Assembly (NCBI RefSeq): GCF_011046975.1
Contig: NZ_CP049253.1
Span: 1,736,001-1,800,000, forward strand
DNA length: 64,000 nt
DNA from: Microbacterium amylolyticum
GTDB taxonomy: Bacteria; Actinomycetota; Actinomycetes; Actinomycetales; Microbacteriaceae
Direction: 5' to 3'
In this document: positions 1-8,125 of the stretch, piece after piece
How the letters are laid out: each line of letters starts with the position of its first letter
Position numbering within the stretch: position 1 is the first letter of the stretch
Translations under genes and position numbers: made by a program
Notes under the pieces: model-generated
What the model was told of the DNA's origin: nothing
Seen by the model: the letters and a program-made list of their open reading frames with translations, nothing else
Database searches by the model: none

Positions 1-1
1 C

Positions 2-298
2 GATAACGGCTCGTGCTACCGCGCGCATGCCTTCACCGACGCGAGGGGCGAGAGTCGACACCAGCGAATCACCCCCTACACGCCACGCCACAACGGCAAG
101 ATCGAGCGCTACAACCGGATCCTCGCCGAAGAGTTCCTCTACGCCCGCGTCTGGCGATCAGAAGTCGAGCGATCAGCCGCGCTCAAGATCTGGAACCAGC
201 ACTACAACTACCACCGACCTCACGGCGCACACGGCAAGCAGCCACCGGCATCCGCTACACCGTCACGCGTCAACAACGTCCTGGCCTCATACACCTAG
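2..298 (+). mobile_element. IS481-family transposase, 3' part (cut by window edge)
   Basis: The first 297 bases read open from the window edge to a TAG at 296-298. The peptide has the second catalytic Asp (DNGS at the start), then YTPRHNGKIERYNR, which carries the catalytic Glu, then NQHYNYHRPHG, the order of the C-terminal half of IS481/IS3-type DDE integrases. The N-terminal HTH and first Asp lie outside the window, so integrity cannot be judged. It differs clearly from the second IS481 transposase at 20407-21393, so the two are not copies of one element. No terminal inverted repeat was recognised after the stop. Confidence 0.85.
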
Positions 299-394
299 AC
301 GTACCGCCCCGGACCTTACGAACGCGGTTCGCTGACGCGATGCGCCACTTTCGATTCATCCGGCCAATACATCGGCGAATGCGCAGCCTCCCGC

Positions 395-1366
395 TCAGCG
401 CACCGCGTCGAGGCGCTCGCGCTGCTCCTGACTCAGCTCCAGGGCGGCCGCGTCGAGTGCCGCATCCAGCTGGTGCAGCTTGCTGCCTCCGAGGATGGGC
501 CCGATGCCGTGGCTGACGAGCTACGCGAGAACCACCTGTCCGCGACTCCCCCCGAGCTCGGCCGCCACATCGTCGAGGACCGCTAGGCGCCTGGTGCTGC
601 CTGGATGGTCGTAGGCCTCGGAGATCGCCTTGCCGGGGTGGTCGTACGCACCGGACATGAGGGGCGAGTACGCCCAAAGATCCGGCCGGTGCGCACGGGC
701 GTAGTCGTGCTGCTCGTCGCTGAGGACGCCGAAGGGGTGGATGACCCCTTCGGGCCGCGTGCCGGGGCGGGGACGCAGGTAGGTCGCGCTGAGCTGGAGG
801 GCGTCGATCGGGGCGGTGCCTCGGGCGATCGCATGAGCGCGGGCGCGCTCGACCCGCCACGCAGGGTGGTTAGAGGCGCCCACCCGGCGCACGGTTCCCG
901 CATCCGTCAGCTCGGCGATCGCGTCCATGCTCTCTTCGATCGCAGTCGCGCGGTCCTCCTGGTGCAGCCACAACAGGTCGATGCGTTCCGTGCCCATGCG
1001 GTGGAGACTCCCGGCGACGGCGTCGTGGATCGCTCGCCTGCTCAGACCCGCGCGGTGTTCCGGCCAGGAACCCGCCCACAGCGGCTCAGCACCCGCCTTG
1101 GTCGAGAGCAGGACGCGTTCGCGCGCACCGGGTCGCGCCGCGAGCCAGCGGCCGATGACGCGCTCGCTCGCTCCGCCATGGCCGTCGGGGCTTTCCCAGA
1201 ACGCATAGCAGTCGGCCGTGTCGATCCACTGACCCCCGCGCTCGAGGAAACGGTCAAGGAGCGCGAAGGAGGTATCTTCGTCGACCCGAGTGCCGAAGGC
1301 CATCGCACCGAGCACCAGCGGCGTGCTCGGTGCGATAGGGAGCTCAGAGGTGCTGTTCTTCGTCAT
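395..1366 (-). pseudogene. Aldo/keto reductase, interrupted by an in-frame amber codon
   Basis: NADPH-dependent aldo/keto reductase of the YajO/Tas type. From the ATG at 1366 the frame encodes VLGAMAFGT, the cofactor-barrel start, then WIDTADCY (catalytic Asp and Tyr region) and LLWLHQED. It reaches GGSRGQVVLA and then a TAG at 521-523. Reading on in the same frame to the TGA at 395-397 gives GIGPILGGSKLHQLDAAL, the family's conserved C-terminal NADP-binding segment, so the stop falls inside the domain, probably from a TGG Trp codon. Loss of about 43 residues should remove phosphate binding by the cofactor. A TTG at 1381 is a possible earlier start, but it lies inside the promoter. It is divergent from the MerR gene that probably controls it. 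A sequencing error cannot be excluded. Confidence 0.85.
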
Positions 1367-1372
1367 GCGCCC

Positions 1373-1403
1373 AGCCTGCAACCTGGAGCGCGCTCTAGGT
1401 CAA
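1373..1403 (-). promoter_or_regulatory. MerR-type operator/promoter for the aldo/keto reductase
   Basis: On the minus strand a -35 TTGACC (1398-1403) and a -10 CAGGCT (1373-1378) are separated by 19 bp, the overlong spacer typical of MerR-activated promoters. The spacer overlaps a near-perfect 20-bp dyad at 1381-1400 (ACCT-GGAGCGCGCTCT-AGGT, one mismatched pair). The -10 ends 6 bases before the reductase ATG, so the predicted transcript is leaderless. The adjacent divergent MerR gene is the obvious regulator. This is inferred from sequence and family rules. Confidence 0.8.
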
Positions 1404-1416
1404 GGACTATCGTGAC

Positions 1417-1785
1417 ATGATGACGAGCTACTCTCCCGCCGAGGCCGCGGAGCGCAGCGGTTTCTCGATCGACACCCTGCGCTACTACGAGCGCGAGGGC
1501 ATTCTTCCGCCCATCGCCCGCACTCCTGGCGGCCGTCGCGTTTACAGCGACGGCGACCTGTCGACGCTGGACTTCCTCCGCTGCCTCCGCGACACCGGCA
1601 TGCCGATCGAACGTCTCCGGCGCTACGGCGAGCTCTGCCGTGACCCGGACACCATCCTCCAGCGCATCGCCCTGCTCCGCGAGCATGCGGATGCCGTGGA
1701 CAGGCAGATCGAGCAACTGCATCGCTGGCGCACCCGCCTCGACGAGAAGCTCGACTGGTATGAGGAGGAGCGACGGAGGCTCTGA
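1417..1785 (+). CDS. MerR-family transcriptional regulator
   Basis: A 122-residue protein with an N-terminal winged HTH (YSPAEAAERSGFSIDTLRYY, residues 5-24) and the GGRRVYSDGDLSTLDF segment of MerR proteins. An amphipathic coiled-coil dimerisation helix fills the last 45 residues (RIALLREHADAVDRQIEQLH). It has no C-terminal metal-binding Cys cluster, so it belongs with the MerR regulators that sit beside aldo/keto reductases and respond to small organic effectors or redox stress rather than to Hg or Cu. The start is one of two adjacent ATGs (1417 or 1420). It is divergent from the broken reductase and shares its operator at 1381-1400. Confidence 0.9.
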   Translation: MMTSYSPAEAAERSGFSIDTLRYYEREGILPPIARTPGGRRVYSDGDLSTLDFLRCLRDTGMPIERLRRYGELCRDPDTILQRIALLREHADAVDRQIEQLHRWRTRLDEKLDWYEEERRRL

Positions 1786-1843
1786 TTCGGGCCAAAGGGT
1801 ACGTGCAGGTTCTTCGGGCTTCACTGGGCAGCTTTCGTAACCC

Positions 1844-1975
1844 CTAACACGGCCCGTGTGGCCAGTCGTCCGTGCCGTGACGGCGCATGCCGTAGCCGTC
1901 GCGCGGGCCGAGGATGGCGGTTGCGCCCAGGCTGGTCACGGCGAGGGTGATGAGAACGATGCCTGTGATGATCAT
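1844..1975 (-). CDS. Small single-pass membrane protein (43 aa)
   Basis: A 43-codon frame starting ATG at 1975. It opens with a hydrophobic segment (MIITGIVLITLAVTSLGAT) followed by a polar tail containing RDGYGMRRHGTDDW. The organisation (one N-terminal membrane helix, then a GYG/Trp-containing cytoplasmic tail) and the high G/C third positions look coding. It was found by eye in an otherwise empty 270-bp gap. Its function is unknown. No good Shine-Dalgarno precedes it. It is convergent with merR and divergent from the GlxA-type gene. Confidence 0.5.
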   Translation of the reverse strand: MIITGIVLITLAVTSLGATAILGPRDGYGMRRHGTDDWPHGPC

Positions 1976-2057
1976 GGCTGAGACGCTACGGTTGAAGCGA
2001 TCCTGCCACGAGTGGCTGGATCCTCAACTGTCGTAGGAATCCTGCCAAGGAGGCTCC

Positions 2058-3044
2058 ATGATCCGCACCGTCGCCTGCGTTTTGCAGGAAGGGTTCACCG
2101 CATTCGAGTTCGGCGTGGTGTGCGAGGCCTTTGCTCTCGACCGCTCGGAGCAGGGCGTGCCCTCCTTCGATTTCCGGGTCGTCACTCCCGAGCCCGGCAT
2201 GGTCGAGGCGAAGATCGGCTTCCGCATCGAGGTGGAAAACGACCTCTCGTTCGCGGAAGAGGCCGATCTGATCGTCATCGTTTCGACCCCGCCTCTGGCC
2301 CGCTTCGGCGCGGATCCGCGGGTTCTCGACCTCGTTCGCGAAGCCGTCGCGCGCGGTGCCTGGGTGCTGTCGGTGTGCAGCGGCGCCTTCACACTTGCGG
2401 CCGCGGGGGTGCTCGACGGAAAACGAGCAACGACCCACTGGATGTACGCCGACGAGATGGCCCGGCGCTTCCCCGCCATCGACGTCGACCCCGATGTTCT
2501 CTATGTGCAGCACGACCGCATCATCACGAGCGCGGGAACGGCCGCGGGAATCGATGCGTGCCTGCACCTCCTGCGCCAAGAAATCGGCGCTGAGCTGACC
2601 AACGTTGTCGCCCGACGAATGGTGGTGGCCCCGCACCGAGATGGCGGCCAGGCGCAGTTCATCGACAGCCCGCTGCCCGAGCACCACGCGCTTTCGCTCG
2701 CGCCGGTGGCCGACTGGGCGCTTGACCGGCTGCGCGACGACCTCAGCGTTGACGATCTGGCGGCGCGCGCCCACATGTCGTCGCGCACGTTCGCGCGCCG
2801 CTTCAAGGCCGACTACGGCGTGACGCCGGCGGCGTGGCTGGGGCGTCAGCGCGTGATGCACGCGCAGCGACTGCTGGAGCGAACGGACTGGGGGCTTGAT
2901 CTGATTGCCGCGGACAGCGGTTTTGGATCGGCCGCCGTGCTGCGGCAGAACTTCGCCCGCGTGCTGGGGCTCACGCCCACTGCCTACCGAGAGCGATTCT
3001 GTGGCACCGCTATGACGCGCGGGGACATGGCTCCCGCCGCATAG
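2058..3044 (+). CDS. GlxA-type AraC-family regulator with DJ-1/PfpI domain
   Basis: A 328-residue two-domain regulator. Residues 1-190 form a DJ-1/PfpI-like sensor domain with the elbow VCSGAFTLAAAGVLDG (Cys107) and THW (His127). Residues 225-325 form the double-HTH AraC DNA-binding domain (DDLAARAHMSSRTFARRFK and LDLIAADSGFGSAAVLRQNF). Such proteins usually activate neighbouring catabolic genes after an unknown ligand binds the PfpI-like domain. No clear target is adjacent. The ATG at 2058 has an AGGAGG ribosome site 6 bases upstream. A second member of this family lies at 60349. Confidence 0.9.
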   Translation: MIRTVACVLQEGFTAFEFGVVCEAFALDRSEQGVPSFDFRVVTPEPGMVEAKIGFRIEVENDLSFAEEADLIVIVSTPPLARFGADPRVLDLVREAVARGAWVLSVCSGAFTLAAAGVLDGKRATTHWMYADEMARRFPAIDVDPDVLYVQHDRIITSAGTAAGIDACLHLLRQEIGAELTNVVARRMVVAPHRDGGQAQFIDSPLPEHHALSLAPVADWALDRLRDDLSVDDLAARAHMSSRTFARRFKADYGVTPAAWLGRQRVMHAQRLLERTDWGLDLIAADSGFGSAAVLRQNFARVLGLTPTAYRERFCGTAMTRGDMAPAA

Positions 3045-3145
3045 ATGCACGTGCGGCGAAGTGATCAGGAATCGAGAAGTGCGGGCTGTTCTCTCGCCGT
3101 AGCGTCTGATGTGCACGATTCGAATAACCAAGAGGAAGGGTCACC

Positions 3146-3583
3146 ATGGCCGAGACAAAAAGCGGATTCAGCGACGACGAGCGCGCTGCGATGAAGCAGC
3201 GCGCGGATGAGCTGCGCTCCACGAAGGGGCTGAAGGGCGCGGCAAAGCTCGCTCGCGAGCTGGAAGCCTGTGTCGCGGCGATCGACGAACTCGACGGCGT
3301 CGACGGTGCGGTTGCGGCGCGGCTGCACGCGATTGTCTCGGAGGAGGCGCCCGACCTCGAGCCAAAGACCTTCTACGGCTTTCCCGCGTACGCCCGCGAT
3401 GGCAAGGTTCTGGTGTTCTACCAGCCCGCCTCGAAGTTCGACACCCGCTATGGCACGGTCAGCTTTGACGACACCGCGAACCTCGACGACGGCGAGATGT
3501 GGCCCACGTCGTTCGCCGTGATCGATATGACCGATGCTGCCGAAAAACGGATCCGCGAACTCGTCCGTCGAGCCGTGAGCTGA
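3146..3583 (+). CDS. DUF1801/YdhG-like small cytosolic protein
   Basis: A 145-residue soluble protein. The second half (EEAPDLEPKTFYGFPAYARDGKV cluster, then FDTRYGTVSFDD and FAVIDMTDAAEKRIRELV) matches the DUF1801/YdhG-like fold, loosely linked to iron chaperones and frataxin-like proteins. The first 45 residues are a Lys/Glu-rich helix, which is common in Micrococcales members. The ATG at 3146 follows an AGGAAGGG site. It stands alone between the regulator and the ClpB-like gene. The family assignment is moderately sure and the biochemical role is unknown. Confidence 0.65.
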   Translation: MAETKSGFSDDERAAMKQRADELRSTKGLKGAAKLARELEACVAAIDELDGVDGAVAARLHAIVSEEAPDLEPKTFYGFPAYARDGKVLVFYQPASKFDTRYGTVSFDDTANLDDGEMWPTSFAVIDMTDAAEKRIRELVRRAVS

Positions 3584-3619
3584 GCGCAACCCTTCCTCCG
3601 GTGACCACACCGTGATAAA

Positions 3620-3648
3620 GTTGAGTCAGTTCGACTCAAGTTTAGATT
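3620..3648 (+). promoter_or_regulatory. HspR HAIR operator overlapping the ClpB-like gene promoter
   Basis: GTTGAGT-N7-ACTCAAG at 3620-3640 matches the HAIR consensus (CTTGAGT-N7-ACTCAAG) bound by the actinobacterial heat-shock repressor HspR, at 13 of 14 arm positions. TTGAGT (3621-3626) can act as -35 and TAGATT (3643-3648) as -10 with a 16-bp spacer, so a bound repressor would cover the promoter. The ATG follows at 3661 behind GGGAGG. Repression at normal temperature and induction by heat or unfolded protein are inferred. Confidence 0.9.
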
Positions 3649-3660
3649 CGGGAGGTCAGC

Positions 3661-5787
3661 ATGGCGGAGAGTCAACAGGACGAGCGCAGTGCGCTCGAGC
3701 AGTTCGGCATTAACCTCACTGAGCGCGCCCGCAGTGGCAAGCTCGACCCCGTGATCGGGCGCGACAGCGAGATTCGCCGCGTCAGCCAGGTGCTCACGCG
3801 ACGCACCAAGAACAACCCCGTTCTCATCGGTGAGCCCGGCGTCGGCAAGACCGCCGTCGTTGAGGGGCTTGCCCAGCGCATCGTTGCCGGTGACGTCGCT
3901 GAAAGCCTCAAGAACAAAGAGCTGATCGCTCTCGACATCTCCGCCCTGGTGGCCGGTGCCATGTACCGCGGGCAGTTCGAAGAGCGCCTCAAGAACGTCC
4001 TGAAGGAGATCACCGAGTCGGACGGCCGTGTGATCACGTTCATCGACGAGCTCCACGTGCTGATGGGCGCCGGAGGCGGAGAAGGATCCGTCGCCGCCGC
4101 GAACATGCTCAAGCCGATGCTTGCCCGCGGTGAGCTGCGCATGATCGGCGCGACCACCCTCAACGAATACCGCGAGTTCATCGAGAAGGACGCGGCTCTC
4201 GAGCGACGCTTCCAGCAGGTGTACGTGGGTGAGCCGAGCGTCGAAGACACCATCGCCATCCTGCGTGGGCTAAAGGAACGCTACGAGGCGCACCATAAGG
4301 TCACGATCAACGACACCGCCCTCGTCGCCGCTGCGTCCCTCTCGCACCGCTACATCCCCAGCCGTCAGCTGCCGGACAAGGCCATCGACCTGATCGATGA
4401 GGCCGCCAGCCGGCTGCGGATGGAGATCGACTCCGCGCCCCTCGAAATCGATGAGCTGCGCCGCCACGTCGACCGCCTGAATCTCGAAGAACTCGCGCTG
4501 AAGAAGGAGAAAGACGACGCTTCGAAAGAGCGTCTGGAGACCCTGCGCCAAACTCTTGCCGAGCAGCAGGAGCAGTTGACGCAGCTGCAGGCCCGGTGGG
4601 AGGCCGAGCGCGCATCGCTGAACAAGGTGGGCGATCTGAAAACGCGGCTCGATCAGGCACGCATCGACGCCGACCGCGCCCAGCGTGAGGGAAAGCTCGA
4701 ACAGGCCAGCCGCTTGCTGTACGGCGACATTCCCGCTCTCGAACGCGAGTTGGCCGAGGCCGAGAAGCTGGAGCAGTCCGACGAGCGCATGGTGGGCGAT
4801 CAGGTCACCGACGAGGACATCGCCGGAGTGATTGCGGCATGGACTGGTATTCCCGTGGGGCGTCTGCTTCAGGGAGAGACCGAAAAGCTCCTCCACCTCG
4901 AGAATGAGCTGGGCAAGCGCCTGATCGGCCAGCGCGAGGCCGTCACAGCTGTGTCGGACGCCGTTCGCCGATCGCGTGCCGGGATTTCCGACCCCAACCG
5001 CCCCACCGGATCGTTCCTGTTCCTCGGGCCCACGGGCGTCGGTAAGACCGAGCTGGCCAAGGCGCTCGCGGAGTTCCTCTTCGACGATGACCAGGCCATG
5101 GTGCGCATCGACATGTCCGAATACGGCGAGAAGCACTCGGTGTCGCGTCTGGTCGGCGCCCCTCCGGGATATGTCGGATACGACCAGGGTGGCCAGCTGA
5201 CAGAGGCAGTTCGTCGGCGCCCATACTCGGTGGTTCTGCTCGACGAAGTGGAAAAGGCACACCCCGAGGTGTTCGACGTGCTGCTGCAGGTGATGGACGA
5301 TGGACGTTTGACCGACGGCCAGGGCCGAACGGTCGACTTCAAGAACGTCATCCTGATTCTCACAAGCAACATCGGATCGCCCATCCTGATTGATCCGACG
5401 CTCTCTGCCGACACCAAGCGCGAGCAAGTGCTGGCGCTCGTGCAACGCTCGTTCAAGCCCGAGTTCGTCAACCGGCTCGACGACATCGTCGTCTTCCAGG
5501 CTCTCAGCCAGGATGACCTTGCGCAGATCGTCGAACTGCAGGTCGATCACCTGCAGAAGCGTCTCTCGGATCGCCGGTTGACGCTGGCCGTCACGCCGGA
5601 TGCCCGGGCCTGGTTGGCCGAACGCGGGTACGACCCGGTATACGGCGCGCGCCCGCTGCGCCGCCTCATCCAGAAAGAGATCCAGGACCGCCTGGCGCGT
5701 GCGATTCTCGCGGGCGGCGTGCGCGACGGCGACACCGTCAAGGTGGATGTCTCTGCCGAGGGGTCCGAGCTGGTGCTCGTTTCCTAA
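3661..5787 (+). CDS. ClpB-like AAA+ disaggregase lacking the N-terminal domain
   Basis: A 708-residue Hsp100 ATPase that threads aggregated proteins through a hexameric ring. AAA domain 1 has Walker A GEPGVGKT (57-64) and Walker B VITFIDE (124-130). It is followed by a coiled coil (about 255-380, including [20 protein letters not shown]) corresponding to the ClpB M domain. AAA domain 2 has Walker A GPTGVGKT (456-463) and Walker [17 protein letters not shown], then the ClpB-type small domain. Typical ClpB is about 860 residues. Here the roughly 150-residue N domain is absent and the protein starts directly at the AAA1 linker. The coiled coil and the lack of a ClpP-docking loop favour a DnaK-cooperating disaggregase. 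An HspR box sits at the promoter. Confidence 0.93.
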   Translation: MAESQQDERSALEQFGINLTERARSGKLDPVIGRDSEIRRVSQVLTRRTKNNPVLIGEPGVGKTAVVEGLAQRIVAGDVAESLKNKELIALDISALVAGAMYRGQFEERLKNVLKEITESDGRVITFIDELHVLMGAGGGEGSVAAANMLKPMLARGELRMIGATTLNEYREFIEKDAALERRFQQVYVGEPSVEDTIAILRGLKERYEAHHKVTINDTALVAAASLSHRYIPSRQLPDKAIDLIDEAASRLRMEIDSAPLEIDELRRHVDRLNLEELALKKEKDDASKERLETLRQTLAEQQEQLTQLQARWEAERASLNKVGDLKTRLDQARIDADRAQREGKLEQASRLLYGDIPALERELAEAEKLEQSDERMVGDQVTDEDIAGVIAAWTGIPVGRLLQGETEKLLHLENELGKRLIGQREAVTAVSDAVRRSRAGISDPNRPTGSFLFLGPTGVGKTELAKALAEFLFDDDQAMVRIDMSEYGEKHSVSRLVGAPPGYVGYDQGGQLTEAVRRRPYSVVLLDEVEKAHPEVFDVLLQVMDDGRLTDGQGRTVDFKNVILILTSNIGSPILIDPTLSADTKREQVLALVQRSFKPEFVNRLDDIVVFQALSQDDLAQIVELQVDHLQKRLSDRRLTLAVTPDARAWLAERGYDPVYGARPLRRLIQKEIQDRLARAILAGGVRDGDTVKVDVSAEGSELVLVS

Positions 5788-5790
5788 ACA

Positions 5791-5835
5791 GCAGAAGGCG
5801 GGGCCGGAACAACCTGTTCCGGCCCCGCCTTCTGC
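5791..5835. terminator. Bidirectional terminator hairpin between convergent genes
   Basis: A perfect 21-bp inverted repeat (5791-5811 and 5815-5835) with a 3-base loop, very G/C rich. It lies 4 bases after the ClpB-like stop and 8 bases before the stop of the convergent nitroreductase, so it can stop both transcripts. Confidence 0.85.
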
Positions 5836-5842
5836 GTAGTCG

Positions 5843-6430
5843 CTATGCGTTGACGATCAGCGTGTCCGCGATCGGCTTGCGCACCCGCGGAGCCAGCTCA
5901 CGCTCACGCGCTGCCTCGGGCAGGGCGTCGATATCGCCCAGCTCGCCCAGCGCGATCACCGTGAAGGGGCGCTCGTTGTCCGGCAGCGCGAACGACGCCG
6001 AGATCGCGGCGGGGTCGAAGCCGGTCATCTGGTGCACGATGAGGTCGTCAGAGTGCGCCTGCACGCTCAGGTGTGCGACGGCCTGACCGAGGTCATAGAT
6101 CGCCGCGGGGATCTCGCGACCATCAGCGTCTGCCGTGACGGCGACGGCCACGATCAGAACGGCGGCCGCCGGAGCCCACGCCGCGTTGAACTCGATGAGA
6201 GCGTCGGCCACCTTGGCGTGCTCAGGGGTTCCGCGGCGAGCGACGATGAACTTCCACGGCTGCAGGTTGTAGGCCGAGGGCGACCAGCGGGCCGCTTCCA
6301 GTGCGCTCGCGAGCTTCTGCTCGTCGATGGTGTTCTCGGCGTCGTATGCCCGGGGGCTCCAGCGCTCTGCGAGCACATCGAGAACGGGGTGGTCGGTTGT
6401 TGCCGTGCGGTTCAGCGTTGTGGCGCCCAT
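5843..6430 (-). CDS. Nitroreductase-family FMN oxidoreductase
   Basis: A 195-residue flavoprotein of the nitroreductase superfamily. ERWSPRAYD near the N terminus and ARWSPSAYNLQPWKFIV (about residues 45-61) provide FMN-binding loops, and the C-terminal LAPRVRKPI contributes the Arg/Lys cluster at the phosphate. These enzymes reduce nitroaromatics and quinones with NAD(P)H; the physiological substrate is unknown. The ATG at 6430 is preferred over a longer frame from 6475 because AGGAG lies 10 bases upstream and homologues begin near this point. It is convergent with the ClpB-like gene. Confidence 0.88.
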   Translation of the reverse strand: MGATTLNRTATTDHPVLDVLAERWSPRAYDAENTIDEQKLASALEAARWSPSAYNLQPWKFIVARRGTPEHAKVADALIEFNAAWAPAAAVLIVAVAVTADADGREIPAAIYDLGQAVAHLSVQAHSDDLIVHQMTGFDPAAISASFALPDNERPFTVIALGELGDIDALPEAARERELAPRVRKPIADTLIVNA

Positions 6431-6474
6431 GATTTTCGCTCCTAGAGGGATCGGAAGGTGACAGGCGGGCGCCA

Positions 6475-6890
6475 TTGCCCGCTACGGGAGGTGAACCCGC
6501 GCGGCAAACAGTCTATTCCGATGAATTTGAATGTGACGCGGACAGTGCCATCCGGTGGGGCTGGTTGTCGGACGCGAAGATGCTCTTCGCCCAGCGGGCC
6601 CTCGCGCCGAGACGGTATGTAGGTGCATCATCCCGGGATGCCCGGTTCCGGCGTCGCAGTGCGAAGTGCATCACGTCACCGAACACTCTCGGGGCGGCCC
6701 GACGCATACCGATAACGGGGTGTTGCTGTGTTGGCATCATCACCACCGGCTGGACACCAGCGGGTGGGAGATCCAGATGAGACACGGTAGACCGTATGTC
6801 AAAGCACCGGAGTGGGTCGACCGGCGCCGCATCTACCGGCCGGTGAGGAACCACGCCCGGGATAAACCCCTACGGGCGAGATCGACCTGA
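6475..6890 (+). pseudogene. DUF222/HNH endonuclease, C-terminal remnant
   Basis: The frame from 6555 contains CIIPGC, CEVHHV, GGPTHTDNGVLLCWHHH and RPYVKAPEW, the complete HNH/zinc module that ends Microbacteriaceae DUF222-HNH proteins (about 400-500 residues). The DUF222 part is absent. The conserved stretch before the HNH is split: VVGRED reads in one frame, LFAQRALAPR in another, and CRCIIPGC returns to the first, implying two small indels. This family is multicopy in these genomes, and fragments are common by-products of recombination between copies. Confidence 0.8.
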
Positions 6891-6912
6891 TCTGGATCCT
6901 TGGGTGATCGTG

Positions 6913-6949
6913 CTTTACCCCGCTTCGGCATGCCCGTAGCGGGGTAAAG
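6913..6949. terminator. Stem-loop after the HNH remnant
   Basis: CTTTACCCCGCT (6913-6924) pairs perfectly with AGCGGGGTAAAG (6938-6949) across a 13-base loop. It has no U-run. It could be the original terminator of the HNH gene or a recombination scar. Confidence 0.4.
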
Positions 6950-6979
6950 GCGCGCCGCGCCCACGATCGACAGCAGAGA

Positions 6980-7020
6980 ACCGCGGCCGGACGTTGCTCC
7001 CCGAGTCGTCCGGCCGCGGT
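6980..7020 (-). terminator. Terminator of the ABC exporter operon
   Basis: A 14-bp perfect inverted repeat, ACCGCGGCCGGACG at 6980-6993 and its complement at 7007-7020, loop 13. It lies 10 bases beyond the stop of the minus-strand permease gene. Confidence 0.75.
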
Positions 7021-7030
7021 GGTTGTGGTC

Positions 7031-8125
7031 CTACTTCGCGAGAGCCTCGCGCAGTTTCACGCGCGAGCCCATCTTCAGCAGAGAGTTCTCGTAGATCTTC
7101 GCCGCGAGGGTGACGATTCCGGCGCACGTCGCCACCAGCAGCACGAGCGACAGGAGAGGTTCCCACCACTGGGCTTCGTTGAAGAACAGGCGAATGGGCA
7201 TGGCGACCGGGGCACCGAACGGCACATACGAGGTCACGGTCATCACCACGGCGTTCTCGGCGAAGAAGATCACCACGAAGTACGGAATCATGACGATCCA
7301 CATGATCGGCGTCATCGTCGCGCCGACGTCTTCCGAGCGCGAGACCATCGAACCGGCGGCCGCGAACATCGACGCGATCAGAACGAAGCCGAACAGGAAG
7401 AACGCGGCGAACCACAGTACCGGGGCGCCGAGGGTTGCGAGCACATCCGTTTGCCCGGTGGCGATGAGCCCGATGGCCACCGCAACAACCAGCAGCAGAA
7501 TCTGCGACATCGCGATCACGGTGTTCCCAAGAACCTTTCCGGCGAGGAGTGCCCGGGCAGGGATCGCCGAGAGAAGGATCTCCACAATTCGCGTGGCCTT
7601 CTCTTCAACAACGCTGGACGCGACGGGAGCGCCGAAGGTCATTCCGGCCATCATGAACACGACCCCGAAACCGATGCCGAGGATCATTCGCATGCCGGTG
7701 GAGGCCGGATCACCCTCAAGCAACTCCACGTCGGGCTGCTGCGAAAGCAACAGAACCACGTCTTGCGGAACCGAATCGAGTGCAACAACCGTGAAACCGG
7801 TGTTGCCTGCGCCGCCCGTAATCAGGGCATCGACGTCTCCGTCGCGCAGAAGCTCCTCCCCCGCCTCGCGGTTTTGAACGGGTGTCACATCGAAACCGTC
7901 CACGCCGACGATCACGTTGCCCACGTCGGGTGTTGTCGCCACGGACGTCGTCGAATCGCGGTTTGCGAGGAAGCTCATAATGACGACGGCAGCGATAGCG
8001 CCCAGGACGAGGATGGTCGTTGTGACAAGAAACGCCTTCGAGCGGAGCTTGTCGACAATTTCCCGTTCGGCGACGAGCGCCGTGGCCTGCGGAAGGGTGA
8101 GCCCGCCGGGGTTCTGGGCGCTCAT
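7031..8125 (-). CDS. ABC-2 type exporter permease (NatB-like)
   Basis: A 364-residue integral membrane protein. One N-terminal membrane helix (AFLVTTTILVLGAIAAVVIM) is followed by a large extracytoplasmic domain (about 55-190), then five or six hydrophobic helices in the C-terminal half (for example ILLLVVAVAIGLIATG and FFLFGFVLIASMFAAAGSMV). This is the NatB/ABC-2 permease plan. The motif EKATRIVEILLSAIPA before the membrane part is typical of NatB-like proteins. It overlaps the ATPase gene by 4 bases (ATGA), so the two are translationally coupled. The likely role is export of sodium, an antibiotic or a peptide; the substrate is not deducible. Confidence 0.9.
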   Translation of the reverse strand: MSAQNPGGLTLPQATALVAEREIVDKLRSKAFLVTTTILVLGAIAAVVIMSFLANRDSTTSVATTPDVGNVIVGVDGFDVTPVQNREAGEELLRDGDVDALITGGAGNTGFTVVALDSVPQDVVLLLSQQPDVELLEGDPASTGMRMILGIGFGVVFMMAGMTFGAPVASSVVEEKATRIVEILLSAIPARALLAGKVLGNTVIAMSQILLLVVAVAIGLIATGQTDVLATLGAPVLWFAAFFLFGFVLIASMFAAAGSMVSRSEDVGATMTPIMWIVMIPYFVVIFFAENAVVMTVTSYVPFGAPVAMPIRLFFNEAQWWEPLLSLVLLVATCAGIVTLAAKIYENSLLKMGSRVKLREALAK

